A DNA stretch of 35,676 nucleotides from Candidatus Anaerofilum excrementigallinarum (GCA_019115305.1 DXDW01000128.1:1-35676), one strand, 5' to 3'; counted from the first letter of the stretch, positions 17,086 to 25,144 are shown. Notes: generated by a model from the letters alone, not told the origin. Made by a program: numbers and translations.

Positions 17086-18012
17086 TTATTCCCACTGGGG
17101 CAGCTGGTTGAGGTCGTAGGGGGTGTCCTGGTAGACGTAGTAGTTGAGCCAGTTGGAATAGAGCAGATGGGCGTGGCTGCGCCAGCGGAACAGCACCCGG
17201 CCGTTGGGGTCGTCGTTTTCGTAGTAGTTTTCCGGCGCCCGGATGGGCAGGCCTTTTTCCAGGTCCCGGCGGTACTCGCTGTCCAACGTCATCTTGTCGT
17301 ATTCCGGGTGGCCGGTGACAAAGATCTGCCGCCCCGAATCGGTGGACATGAGGAACAGCCCCGCCTTTTCGCTCTCGGCCAGAATGCGGATGGCCGGCTG
17401 GGCCTCCACCTGGGCCCGGCAGACGGTGGTGTGCCGGGAATGGGGGGCGTAGAAAAACTCGTCGAAGCCCCGCACCAGGGGGTTGGAGGGGCGCACCACC
17501 CGGTGGGGAAAGATGCCGAACATCTTTTCGGGCAGCGGCTCCTTCTGGATGCCGAAGTGATAATAGAGGGCCGCCTGGGCCCCCCAGCAGACATGCAGCG
17601 TGGACCAGACGTTGGTCTTGGAAAACTCCATGATCTCGCACAGCTCGGGCCAGTAGTCCACCTGCTCAAAGGGCATCTGCTCCACCGGCGCGCCGGTGAT
17701 GATCATGCCGTCGAACCGCTGCTGCCGCACCTGGTCGAAGGTGGTGTAAAAGGCCTTGAGATGGCTGGCCGGGGTGTGCCGGGCCTCGTGGGTGCCGGTG
17801 CGCAGCAAGGTCAGGTCCACCTGCAGCGGGGTATTGGCCAGCAGACGGGCCAGCTGGATCTCGGTGGCGATCTTGGTGGGCATCAGGTTCACCACCACGA
17901 TGCGCAGCGGCCGGATATGCTGGCTGCGGGCCCGCTGGGGCTGCATGACAAAAATATTCTCGTTTTCCAGCGCCTCGGCGGCGGGCAGGTCCTGGGGAAG
18001 GATCAGGGGCAT
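17086..18012 (-). CDS. metAA: Homoserine O-acetyltransferase (MetA, acetyl-CoA type)
   Basis: The enzyme activates homoserine by O-acylation, the first committed step of methionine synthesis. At 308 residues it aligns without gaps to the MetA numbering: nucleophile Cys142 (HVCWGAQ) and His235/Glu237 (TGHPEYD). Residue 111 is Glu in TGAPVEQMPF. In studied MetA enzymes Glu111 goes with acetyl-CoA and Gly111 with succinyl-CoA, so despite frequent annotation as succinyltransferase it should make O-acetylhomoserine. That fits the gene 39 bp upstream, an O-acetylhomoserine sulfhydrylase. The ATG has AAAGGAG 6 nt upstream. It is the second gene of the metY-metA operon. Confidence 0.93.
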   Translation of the reverse strand: MPLILPQDLPAAEALENENIFVMQPQRARSQHIRPLRIVVVNLMPTKIATEIQLARLLANTPLQVDLTLLRTGTHEARHTPASHLKAFYTTFDQVRQQRFDGMIITGAPVEQMPFEQVDYWPELCEIMEFSKTNVWSTLHVCWGAQAALYYHFGIQKEPLPEKMFGIFPHRVVRPSNPLVRGFDEFFYAPHSRHTTVCRAQVEAQPAIRILAESEKAGLFLMSTDSGRQIFVTGHPEYDKMTLDSEYRRDLEKGLPIRAPENYYENDDPNGRVLFRWRSHAHLLYSNWLNYYVYQDTPYDLNQLPQWE

Positions 18013-18051
18013 GGGGGGCTCCTTTCAGCGGTGTATGGCGGGATATTTGGT

Positions 18052-19332
18052 TCAGCGGCAGGCTTTTTCCAGAGCCTGGTCGAAGTCGGCCAGAATGTCC
18101 TGGATGTCCTCGATACCCACCGACACGCGGATCAGCTCGGGGCGGATGCCGGCGGCGATCTGGTCGGCCTCGCTGAGCTGGCGATGGGTGGTGGAGGAGG
18201 GATGCAGCACGCTGGTGCGCAAATCGCCCACATGGACCACCAGGCTGGTCATATCCAGGTTCTCGATGAACTTGGTGCCGGCGGCCAGACCCCCCTTGAC
18301 GCCGAAGGTCAGCACGCCGCCCGCGCCCTTGGGCAGGTACTTCTGGGCCAGGCCGTAGTATTTGTTGCTCTCCAGGCCGGGGTAGTTCACCCACTCCACA
18401 TAGGGGCTGGCCTCCAGGTGCTTGGCCAGGGCCAGGGCGTTTTCGCAGTGGCGCTGCATCCGCAGATGGAGGGTTTCCAGACCCAGGTGGGTCAGCCAGG
18501 CGTTCTGGGGAGCCATCTGGGCGCCGAAGTCCCGCAGCAGCTGGCTGCGCAGTTTGGCGGCAAAGGCAGCCTTGCCGAAGGCCTCGGTGTAGACCAGGCC
18601 GTGGTAGCTCTCGTCGGGCTGGGTCAGGCCGGGATATTTGCCGCTGGCGGCCCAGTCAAAGGTGCCGCCGTCGATGACCATACCGCCCACGCTGGTGGCG
18701 TGGCCGTCGGAGTACTTGGTGGTGGAGTGGATGACAATGTCGGCGCCGTGCTCCAGGGGACGGCAGCAGTAGGGGCTGGCCAGGGTGTTGTCCACGATCA
18801 GGGGCACGCCCAGGGTCTTGGCCGCGGCGGACCACTTTTCAAAGTCCAGCACGCTGAGGGCGGGGTTGCCCAGGCTCTCGGCAAACAGGGCCTTGGTGTG
18901 GGGAGTGGCGGCGGCGATGATCTCCTCCAGAGAGGAATCGGGGTCGATGAGGGCATGGTGGATGCCCAGCTTTTCAAAGCTGACGGCGATGAGGTTGTGG
19001 CTGCCGCCGTAGATGTTGGTGGAAGCCAGGATGTGGTCCCCAGCCTCGCAGATGTTCAGCAGGGCCATCAAAGTGGCGCTCTGGCCGCTGGAGGCAGCCA
19101 CAGCCGCCACGCCGCCTTCCAGCAGAGCCATCTTGCCCTCCAGGGCGGCGATGGTGGGGTTGGAGATGCGGGTGTACATATGGTCGGCGCTCTTCAGGTC
19201 GAACAGAGCCGCCACGTCCTCGGTGTTGTAGTAGCGGTAGGTAGTGCTCTGGGCGATGGGCAGCTCCTGGGGCTGGCCGGAAGCCGCCCGGTAGGTGCCG
19301 TGGACGCAGGCGCTGTCAAACGAAAGTTTCAT
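18052..19332 (-). CDS. metY: O-acetylhomoserine sulfhydrylase (MetY)
   Basis: This is a PLP enzyme of the Cys/Met metabolism family that converts O-acetylhomoserine plus sulfide to homocysteine. Of its 426 residues, the PLP-binding lysine is Lys206 in HSTTKYSDGH. YTRISNPT (53-60) and SSGQSA (81-86) are the other cofactor-binding segments, and LRTSVLHPSSTTH lies near the C-terminus. The length and the long insertion after the lysine (KYPGLTQPDESYHG) point to the MetY group rather than the shorter cystathionine gamma-synthase/lyase types. The ATG is preceded by GGAGGGG. The metA gene follows after 39 bp. The promoter gives a short leader with no riboswitch visible. Confidence 0.92.
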   Translation of the reverse strand: MKLSFDSACVHGTYRAASGQPQELPIAQSTTYRYYNTEDVAALFDLKSADHMYTRISNPTIAALEGKMALLEGGVAAVAASSGQSATLMALLNICEAGDHILASTNIYGGSHNLIAVSFEKLGIHHALIDPDSSLEEIIAAATPHTKALFAESLGNPALSVLDFEKWSAAAKTLGVPLIVDNTLASPYCCRPLEHGADIVIHSTTKYSDGHATSVGGMVIDGGTFDWAASGKYPGLTQPDESYHGLVYTEAFGKAAFAAKLRSQLLRDFGAQMAPQNAWLTHLGLETLHLRMQRHCENALALAKHLEASPYVEWVNYPGLESNKYYGLAQKYLPKGAGGVLTFGVKGGLAAGTKFIENLDMTSLVVHVGDLRTSVLHPSSTTHRQLSEADQIAAGIRPELIRVSVGIEDIQDILADFDQALEKACR

Positions 19333-19394
19333 ACTTGTCCCCTCCTAGCAAACATAACAGCGGGCCGGTGCCCGCCGCCTATACATTATCTTTT

Positions 19395-19423
19395 ATTGTA
19401 CCGCCATTCCCAAAGCCGGTCAA
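19395..19423 (-). promoter_or_regulatory. Promoter of metY-metA
   Basis: On the minus strand TTGACC (19418-19423) and TACAAT (19395-19400) are spaced by 17 bp, 63 nt from the metY ATG. The leader is too short for an S-box or similar methionine riboswitch. Confidence 0.7.
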
Positions 19424-19450
19424 GCCGGAGTTTTACAGGGCAAAATGGGG

Positions 19451-19480
19451 TTGGAACCAAAGGTCCTTTCGTGGTATACT
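19451..19480 (+). promoter_or_regulatory. Promoter of the ABC-F gene
   Basis: TTGGAA (19451-19456) and TATACT (19475-19480) are spaced by 18 bp, about 75 nt before the GTG start. A short AAAGGTCCTTT near-palindrome lies in the spacer. Confidence 0.6.
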
Positions 19481-19555
19481 AAAGATGTATAGCCTTTATC
19501 CGGCTTTTTTCAGTACCGCGGCCTTGGCGCCGCCTTGCAGAAAAGGAGAAACAAC

Positions 19556-21157
19556 GTGCTGACTGTATCCGACGTGAGCCTGCAGTTCGCAGGCAGTACC
19601 CTGTATAAACATGTGGACCTCAAATTCACCGAGGGCAACTGCTACGGCATCATCGGCGCCAACGGGGCGGGCAAATCCACCTTGCTGCGCATTTTGTCCG
19701 GGCAGCTGGAGCCCACCACCGGCACCGTCACCCTCAAGCCCGGCTGCCGCATGAGCGTGCTGGAGCAGGACCATTTCAAATACGACGACTACACCGTGAT
19801 GGAAACGGTGCTCATGGGCAACCCCCGGCTGTATGAGATCATGAAGGAAAAGGACGAGCTGTACAACAAGCCCGACTTTTCCGACGCCGACGGCGAGCGC
19901 GCCGCCGAGCTGGAAGGCGAATTTGCCGAGATGGGGGGCTGGGAGGCCGAAAGCGACGCGGCCCAGCTGCTCAACGGCCTGGGCCTCACCGGCTACGACC
20001 ACTACGGCGCCATGAGCGCTCTGGACGGCAAGGGCAAGGTGAAGGTTCTGCTGGCAAAGGCCCTCTTCGGCCATCCCAACGTGATTTTGCTGGACGAGCC
20101 CACCAACGGTCTGGACCTGGCCAGCATCACCTGGCTGGAAGATTTCCTCATGGACTACGACGGCACCGTGATCGTGGTCAGCCACGACCGCCACTTCCTC
20201 AACGCCGTCTGCACCCACACCGTGGACATCGACTACGGCAAGGTGAAGCTGTACGCCGGCAACTACGACTTCTGGTACGATTCCTCCCGGCTGATGCAGC
20301 AGCTGATCCGCAACCAGAACAAGAAAAAAGAGGAAAAGATCAAGGAACTGCAGGCCTTCATCCAGCGGTTCTCGGCCAACAAGTCCAAGTCCAAGCAGGC
20401 CACCAGCCGCAAAAAGATCCTGGATTCCATCCAGCTGGAGGAGATGCCCGCTTCCAGCCGCAAATATCCCTTTGTGCAGTTCACCCCCGACCGGGAGGCC
20501 GGCAAGGATATCCTGTTTGTGGAGGGCCTGACCAAGACCGTGGACGGGGTCAAGGTGCTGGACAACGTGACCTTCACCGTGAACAAGGGGGACAAGATCG
20601 CCCTGGTGGGCGAAAACGAGGCGGGCCAGACCGCTTTGATGCAGATTCTGGCCGGGGAGCTGGAACCCGACGCCGGCAGCTTCAAGTGGGGCGTATCCAC
20701 CACCCAGAGCTATTTCCCCAAGGACAACTCGGCCTATTTCGACGGCTGCGAGCTCACCCTCATCGAGTGGCTGCGGCAGTATTCCCCCGATCCCTCCGAG
20801 ACCTATCTCCGGGGTTTCCTGGGCCGGATGCTCTTCTCGGGCGACGAGGTGCTCAAGCCCGCCAAGGTGCTGTCCGGCGGCGAAAAGGTGCGCTGCATGC
20901 TCAGCCGCATGATGATGAACGGCGCCAACGTGATTTTGCTGGACCAGCCCACCGACCATCTGGACCTGGAGAGCATCGCCGCCCTCACCGACGGCATCGA
21001 GGCCTTCAAGGGCAACGCCATTCTGGCCACCCACGACCACCAGCTCATCGACACGGTGGCCAACCGCATCATCGAGCTGCCCATGCCCGGGGGCAGCGGC
21101 TGCGTGGACTACACCGGCAGCTTTGAGGAGTATCTGGAGCGCAAGGCCAACGGCTGA
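19556..21157 (+). CDS. ABC-F family ATPase, YbiT/YkpA-like, with degenerate second ATP site
   Basis: This is a soluble tandem ABC ATPase of the ABC-F translation-factor family, 533 residues, colinear with E. coli YbiT. Domain 1 has Walker A GANGAGKST and Walker B LLDEPTNGLDL, but its signature is ALDGKGKVK instead of LSGGQ; YbiT also lacks LSGGQ there. The linker holds the YbiT-like ANKSKSKQATSR stretch. Domain 2 keeps LSGGEKVR, but its Walker A is GENEAGQTA (Lys to Gln) and its Walker B is LLDQPTDHLD (catalytic Glu to Gln). The site using these residues should bind or hydrolyse ATP poorly. GTG 19556 is preferred, with AAAAGGAG 8 nt upstream; the track TTG lies in the ribosome-site region. 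ABC-F proteins act at the ribosomal E-site. A specific role here is unknown. Confidence 0.88.
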   Translation: MLTVSDVSLQFAGSTLYKHVDLKFTEGNCYGIIGANGAGKSTLLRILSGQLEPTTGTVTLKPGCRMSVLEQDHFKYDDYTVMETVLMGNPRLYEIMKEKDELYNKPDFSDADGERAAELEGEFAEMGGWEAESDAAQLLNGLGLTGYDHYGAMSALDGKGKVKVLLAKALFGHPNVILLDEPTNGLDLASITWLEDFLMDYDGTVIVVSHDRHFLNAVCTHTVDIDYGKVKLYAGNYDFWYDSSRLMQQLIRNQNKKKEEKIKELQAFIQRFSANKSKSKQATSRKKILDSIQLEEMPASSRKYPFVQFTPDREAGKDILFVEGLTKTVDGVKVLDNVTFTVNKGDKIALVGENEAGQTALMQILAGELEPDAGSFKWGVSTTQSYFPKDNSAYFDGCELTLIEWLRQYSPDPSETYLRGFLGRMLFSGDEVLKPAKVLSGGEKVRCMLSRMMMNGANVILLDQPTDHLDLESIAALTDGIEAFKGNAILATHDHQLIDTVANRIIELPMPGGSGCVDYTGSFEEYLERKANG

Positions 21158-21201
21158 CCGCTTCTGCGCATACCCACAAAAAGGAAAAGAGGTTGGATGG
21201 T

Positions 21202-22020
21202 ATGTATCAGCTTTCGTTTATCGGAACGGGAAATATGGGCGGCGCCCTGGTGCGGGCGGCGGCGGCCGGCGGCCACGGGGCCGACTGCCTGCTGACCAAC
21301 CGCACTCTGGCCAAGGCCCAGGCCCTGGTCGACCAGTGCGGCTGTGCCGTGGCCCAGAGCAACGCCCAGGCCGCCGAGGAGGGGTATTTTATCCTGCTGG
21401 GGGTAAAGCCCTATCTCATGGCCGGGGTGCTGGCCGAGATCGCCCCGGTGCTTGCCCGGCGCAAACAGGCGGGTGACCGCTTTGTGCTGGTGAGCATGGC
21501 GGCGGGCCTGACGGTGGACACCCTGAAGCAGATGGCCGGGGACGACTACCCTGTCCTGCGCATCATGCCCAACACCCCCTGCGCCATCGGCAAGGGAATG
21601 GTGCTGGTCACCCCCGGTCCCGGTGTGGAGCCGGCGGAAGTGGACCGCCTCTGCGATCTGCTGGCCGCCGCCGGCCGGTTTGACCCCATCGACGAAAGCC
21701 TGATGGATTCCGGCAGCGTCATCGCCGGCTGCACCGGCGCCTGGGCCTGCATGTTCATCGAGGCCCTGGCCGACGGCGCCGTCCAGACCGGCATGCCCCG
21801 GCCCAAGGCGGTGGAATACGCCGCCCAGGCGGTGCTGGGGGCGGCTGCCCTGGTATTGGAGAGCGGCAAGCATCCCGGCCAGCTGAAAGACGAGGTGTGC
21901 AGCCCCGGCGGCAGCACCATCGTGGGGGTCCACGCCATGGAGACCGGCGGGGTTCGCGCCGCCGCCATGGACGCCGTGACCCAGGCCTTTGCCCGCACCA
22001 AGGAAATGGGAAAAAGCTGA
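21202..22020 (+). CDS. proC: Pyrroline-5-carboxylate reductase (ProC)
   Basis: This enzyme makes the final step of proline synthesis, NAD(P)H-dependent reduction of pyrroline-5-carboxylate. The 272-residue protein opens with the Rossmann motif FIGTGNMGGAL (6-16). It contains LRIMPNTPCAIGKG in the middle and ends with the diagnostic helix CSPGGSTIVGVHAMETGGVR. These match ProC throughout. The ATG at 21202 is preceded by AAAAGAGG; the TTG at 21193 is a less likely alternative. It follows the ABC-F gene by 44 bp with no promoter or terminator between, so read-through from that gene is likely. A terminator follows directly. Confidence 0.93.
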   Translation: MYQLSFIGTGNMGGALVRAAAAGGHGADCLLTNRTLAKAQALVDQCGCAVAQSNAQAAEEGYFILLGVKPYLMAGVLAEIAPVLARRKQAGDRFVLVSMAAGLTVDTLKQMAGDDYPVLRIMPNTPCAIGKGMVLVTPGPGVEPAEVDRLCDLLAAAGRFDPIDESLMDSGSVIAGCTGAWACMFIEALADGAVQTGMPRPKAVEYAAQAVLGAAALVLESGKHPGQLKDEVCSPGGSTIVGVHAMETGGVRAAAMDAVTQAFARTKEMGKS

Positions 22021-22030
22021 ATTTTTCCAC

Positions 22031-22065
22031 CGGCTTTCGGCCATCTGGCCGGGGGCCGTTTTTTT
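22031..22065 (+). terminator. Rho-independent terminator of proC
   Basis: A GC-rich imperfect hairpin, CGGCTTTCGGCC with GGCCGGGGGCCG, is followed by TTTTTTTC. It starts 11 nt after the proC stop. Confidence 0.85.
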
Positions 22066-22099
22066 CTTTGACCCATTCGACATTTTTTCACAAAATCCG

Positions 22100-22128
22100 T
22101 AGACAGCCTGCCCTCCCTTTGGTATGAT
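22100..22128 (+). promoter_or_regulatory. Promoter of the zinc-ribbon/DUF2085 pair
   Basis: TAGACA (22100-22105) and TATGAT (22123-22128) are spaced by 17 bp, about 55 nt before the ATG at 22183. Confidence 0.6.
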
Positions 22129-22182
22129 GAGGGTACCAAATGCGTTCCGGCGCAATTTTCTCGATGTATGGAGGGAACTACT

Positions 22183-22476
22183 ATGGCATATTGCAAAAAT
22201 TGCGGCAATCCCATCGACGACAACGCCATCTCCTGCCCCAAGTGCGGCGCCATGCAGAACTCCACCCCGCCGGTGGTGGACAACGGCGGTTTCGGCTGGG
22301 GCCTGCTGGGCTGCTGTATTCCCATTGCCGGCCTGATCCTCTTTTTGGTCTGGAAGGACACCAAGCCCAAAACCGCCAAGGCCGCCGGCATCGGCGCTCT
22401 GGTCTCGGTGATCCTGGGTGTGATCTACTATGTGGCGATCATCGCCCTGGGCGCCGGTGCGTCGCTCATGTATTGA
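22183..22476 (+). CDS. Small zinc-ribbon membrane protein
   Basis: This is a 97-residue protein with an N-terminal zinc ribbon, two CxxC pairs in YCKNCGN and SCPKCGA (residues 4-25). A short linker and two hydrophobic helices follow (WGLLGCCIPIAGLILFLVW, then a second ending in YVAIIALGAG). Such zinc_ribbon_2/DUF-type proteins are common in Firmicutes and have no settled function. The ATG at 22183 is set by GGAGGG 7 nt upstream; the ATG 15 nt earlier overlaps that site. Its end overlaps the start of the next gene, so the two are probably translated together. Confidence 0.8.
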   Translation: MAYCKNCGNPIDDNAISCPKCGAMQNSTPPVVDNGGFGWGLLGCCIPIAGLILFLVWKDTKPKTAKAAGIGALVSVILGVIYYVAIIALGAGASLMY

Positions 22477-22834
22477 CCGGCTGGGCGGCTGGTTCCGCCG
22501 CTGGCTGCCCATCGTCTTTGGTTGTCACTGCCGCCCCGACCGCTCCTTTTTCTATAAGGGGCGGCAGTTTCCCCTCTGCGCCCGGTGCACCGGGGAACTG
22601 ATAGGCATTCTGGCAGGGGTCCTGCTGTTCCCCTTCTGGGCGCCGCCGGTCTGGGCCGCTTTTTTGGCCCTGCTGCCTTTGGTGGCGGACGGCTTCACCC
22701 AGCGGCTGACCCGGTACGAGAGCACCAACCCCCGGCGGCTGGTCACCGGCCTGGCCTTTGGCTGGGGGCTTTACTGCCTGTTTGCCCACAGCACGCTGGC
22801 CGCCTTTTTCTTCGGCTTCCACCTGCTGCGCTAG
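22430..22834 (+). CDS. DUF2085 family membrane protein
   Basis: This is a small membrane protein of up to 134 residues with the DUF2085 signature: GCHCRPDRSFFYKGRQFP, then LCARCTGELIGI. The paired Cys/His residues suggest metal or redox chemistry at the membrane surface. About three hydrophobic segments follow. Function is unknown for the family. The start is uncertain: ATG 22430 and GTG 22457 both lie inside the preceding gene and neither has a good ribosome site, which fits translational coupling. The GTG would give 125 residues, closer to relatives. Confidence 0.8.
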   Translation: MWRSSPWAPVRRSCIDRLGGWFRRWLPIVFGCHCRPDRSFFYKGRQFPLCARCTGELIGILAGVLLFPFWAPPVWAAFLALLPLVADGFTQRLTRYESTNPRRLVTGLAFGWGLYCLFAHSTLAAFFFGFHLLR

Positions 22835-22872
22835 CCCAGCCCAGAAAAGGCAAACTTTTTTTGAAAAAGCTG

Positions 22873-22901
22873 TTGACTTTTTCCCTTCCGGGTGCTATAA
22901 T
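22873..22901 (+). promoter_or_regulatory. tRNA-Val promoter
   Basis: TTGACT (22873-22878) and a perfect TATAAT (22896-22901) are spaced by 17 bp, 12 nt before the mature tRNA 5' end. This is a strong stable-RNA-type promoter. Confidence 0.85.
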
Positions 22902-22913
22902 CTTAATCACCGC

Positions 22914-22990
22914 GGAGGATTAGCTCAGCTGGTTAGAGTGCCTGCATCACACGCAGGAAGTCTGGGGTTCGAGTCCCTAATTCTCCACCA
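22914..22990 (+). tRNA. tRNA-Val (anticodon CAC)
   Basis: A full cloverleaf of 77 nt with encoded CCA. The acceptor is GGAGGAT with ATTCTCC, including one G-T pair. The D-arm is GCTC/GAGT, the anticodon stem CCTGC/GCAGG has a 7-nt loop ATCACAC, and the T-arm loop is TTCGAGT. The anticodon at loop positions 3-5 is CAC, reading GTG. It has its own promoter and terminator. Confidence 0.93.
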
Positions 22991-22992
22991 AA

Positions 22993-23020
22993 AGCCCGAT
23001 CGAAAGATCGGGCTTTTTTC
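22993..23020 (+). terminator. tRNA-Val terminator
   Basis: A perfect 9-bp stem, AGCCCGATC with its complement, closes on a GAAA tetraloop and is followed by TTTTTTC. It starts 2 nt after the tRNA CCA end. Confidence 0.93.
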
Positions 23021-23083
23021 TTTTTCCCGGCCCCTGGGGCTGGGATTTTTTATTTTTGCCAACACTGGAGCACGACGGGCAGA

Positions 23084-23150
23084 TTTACCAAACCTTTACC
23101 TAAATCTTTGTTCAGCTTGATGGAAGCAGCCCCCCGCTTTTCCGTATAAT
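23084..23150 (+). promoter_or_regulatory. Pho-box-like activator sites and promoter of alkaline phosphatase
   Basis: TTTACC occurs at 23084-23089 and again at 23095-23100, exactly 11 bp apart. A third, weaker CTTTGT follows at 23106, again 11 bp on. A perfect TATAAT lies at 23145-23150 with no recognisable -35 (GGAAGC). Direct hexamers at 11-bp spacing ahead of a promoter lacking a -35 are how PhoP/PhoB sites look in low-phosphate promoters. The gene downstream being a phosphatase supports this. Confidence 0.6.
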
Positions 23151-23197
23151 GCAATCGTCACCAAAAAACATCCAACAAGCAAAAGGAGAAATCAACC

Positions 23198-24763
23198 ATG
23201 AAATGTATGGCAAAACGTGCTCTTTGCCTGGCCGCTGCTCTGGCGGTCGCCGGCAGCATGGCCGGCTGCGGCGCTCAGTCTTCCAGCAGCACCGCCGAGG
23301 TACAGCAGTCCTCCAGCACTGCGACCCCCACCGAAACCACCGCCAAGGCTCCCAAATATGTGTTCCTGTTCATCGGTGACGGCATGAGCTACCCCCAGAT
23401 CCAGTCCACCGCCGACTACCTGGGCGCTCTCACCGACACCGACTACCACATGGCCGCCCCCAGCCTGGACGACAACGCCGGCGCCATTCTGGACGGCCCC
23501 TCCTACCTGAACTTCATGAACTTTGAGGTGGCCGGCTCGGCTGTGACCTACGACTCCAACAGCTTCTGCCCCGACTCCGCCTCCACCGCCACCTCCATCT
23601 CCACCGGTCACAAAACCTACTCCGGCACCATCAACATGGACGAGACCGGCACCACCCCCTACGAGACCATCGCCGAGCAGCTGCGGGATCAGAAGGACTG
23701 GGAGATCGGCGTCATCAGCTCGGTCAACCTGAACCACGCCACCCCCGCCGCCTTCTATGCCCACCAGGCCAGCCGCAACAACTACTACGAGATCGGCCTG
23801 GAGCTCATCGAATCTGACTTCGACTACTTCGCCGGCGGCGGCCTGCTGAAGCCCGACGGCGCCGAGGGCGACCAGGAAAACCTGTATGACCTGGCCAAAG
23901 AGGCCGGCTACACCGTGGCCATGACCCAGGCCGAGGCCGAAGCTGTGAACGCCGACACCGAGAAGGCCATTCTGGTGGGCGAGCAGCTGGCCGACGGCGA
24001 CGCTCTGCCCTACGAGCTGGACCGCACCGAGGATATGTGGTCTCTGGCCGACTACGTGGAAAAGGGCATCGAAGTGCTGGACAACGACAACGGCTTCTTC
24101 ATGATGTGCGAAGGCGGCAAGATCGACTGGGCCTGCCACGCCAATGACGCCGCCTCCTCCATCCACGACACCATGGCTCTGGCCGACGCGGTGCAGGTTG
24201 CCATGGACTTCGCCAAGGACCACGCCGACGAGACCCTGATTTTGGTCACCGGCGACCACGAGACCGGCGGTCTGACCATCGGCTTTGCCGGCACCGACTA
24301 CGACACCTACCTGGACCTGCTGGACAGCCAGAAGATCTCCTACGCCAAGTTCGACAGCGACTATGTCACCGGCTACAAGGAGAACAAGACCTCCTTTGAA
24401 GATGTGATGAAGGATGTCACCGAGCTGTTCGGCCTCAAGACCGAGGGTGAGGAAGGCGACAAGCTGGTCCTCACCGACTACGAACTGTCCCAGCTGCGCG
24501 CCGCCTACGAAAAGAGCATCAACGGCACCCCTGCCAGCGAGTACGAGCAGGAAGAATATGTGCTCTACGGCACCTATGAGCCCCTCACCGTCACTTTGAC
24601 CCACATCATCAACAACAAATCCGGCGTTTCCTTCACCTCTTACAGCCACACCGGCCTGCCGGTAGCTGTGCTGGCCCAGGGCGCCGGCAGCGAAAACTTC
24701 GTCGGCTACTACGACAACACCGACATCTACAACAAGCTGGCCGACATGCTGGGCATCGCCTGA
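23198..24763 (+). CDS. phoA: Alkaline phosphatase, lipoprotein form
   Basis: This is a secreted phosphomonoesterase of the alkaline phosphatase superfamily, 521 residues, releasing phosphate outside the cell. The N-terminus is a lipoprotein signal with lipobox SMAGC (Cys24) and a Ser/Thr-rich linker to residue ~50. Metal and active-site motifs are in place: FIGDGMS (metal Asp61), FCPDSASTATS with nucleophile Ser127, TGDHETGG for zinc binding, and a late SHTG histidine. Only the two metal-site histidine regions and the serine could be placed by eye. The ATG has AAAAGGAG upstream. Pho-box-like repeats precede it, suggesting phosphate-starvation control. It is monocistronic as far as seen; a gene for a small zinc-finger protein follows 95 bp later. 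Confidence 0.9.
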   Translation: MKCMAKRALCLAAALAVAGSMAGCGAQSSSSTAEVQQSSSTATPTETTAKAPKYVFLFIGDGMSYPQIQSTADYLGALTDTDYHMAAPSLDDNAGAILDGPSYLNFMNFEVAGSAVTYDSNSFCPDSASTATSISTGHKTYSGTINMDETGTTPYETIAEQLRDQKDWEIGVISSVNLNHATPAAFYAHQASRNNYYEIGLELIESDFDYFAGGGLLKPDGAEGDQENLYDLAKEAGYTVAMTQAEAEAVNADTEKAILVGEQLADGDALPYELDRTEDMWSLADYVEKGIEVLDNDNGFFMMCEGGKIDWACHANDAASSIHDTMALADAVQVAMDFAKDHADETLILVTGDHETGGLTIGFAGTDYDTYLDLLDSQKISYAKFDSDYVTGYKENKTSFEDVMKDVTELFGLKTEGEEGDKLVLTDYELSQLRAAYEKSINGTPASEYEQEEYVLYGTYEPLTVTLTHIINNKSGVSFTSYSHTGLPVAVLAQGAGSENFVGYYDNTDIYNKLADMLGIA

Positions 24764-24858
24764 TCCTTCCCCGCCGTTCCCTTCCCTCATCGCCCTTCCT
24801 GCCCCTTCCGGGGGCGGAAGGGCCCTTGGCGTATCTGCCCCAAAAGGAGGTTTTTTCC

Positions 24859-25116
24859 ATGCGGCACAATCTGCTGGTATGCAGTTTACTGGACCTGACT
24901 GCCATTGCGGTGTTCTCGGCGGGATACTGGGTGGACGCCGCCGGACTGATGGCCCTTGGCATCATTCTGTTCGCGGCGGGGCTGGGCTTCTGCCTGGCGC
25001 GGTTCCGCTGCCCCTGCTGCCACCGGTATGTGGGGATCATCGGCTACCGTCCCGGCCGGTTCTGCTCCCGCTGCGGCGCGCTGCTGGAAGACCCCGAGGA
25101 CGACGAACGCCCCTGA
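24859..25116 (+). CDS. Small membrane protein with C-terminal zinc finger
   Basis: This is an 85-residue protein. Two hydrophobic helices occupy about residues 5-50 and lead into a cytoplasmic zinc finger with CPCC (FRCPCCHRY) and CSRC (FCSRCGALL). An acidic tail (EDPEDDERP) closes it. It is not recognised as a named family. The layout is the mirror of the zinc-ribbon protein at 22183, with the finger at the C-terminus. The ATG at 24859 is set by AAAAGGAGG; the track start is 11 codons too early. It precedes the YibE/F gene by 28 bp and is probably co-transcribed with it. Confidence 0.75.
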   Translation: MRHNLLVCSLLDLTAIAVFSAGYWVDAAGLMALGIILFAAGLGFCLARFRCPCCHRYVGIIGYRPGRFCSRCGALLEDPEDDERP

Positions 25117-25144
25117 TATTTTCCCGTTAGGAGATCGCTTTGCC

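Noticed and set aside
19333-19400. S-box or other methionine riboswitch before metY
   Set aside because: The promoter lies 63 nt from the start codon, leaving too short a leader, and no S-box core is seen.
17080-19482. 800-codon plus-strand ORF
   Set aside because: It is antisense to metY and metA, which have all catalytic residues.
24792-24823. GCCCTTCC/GGAAGGGC hairpin after the phosphatase
   Set aside because: There is no T-run on the plus strand, so it is not a convincing terminator; it may be chance in GC-rich sequence.
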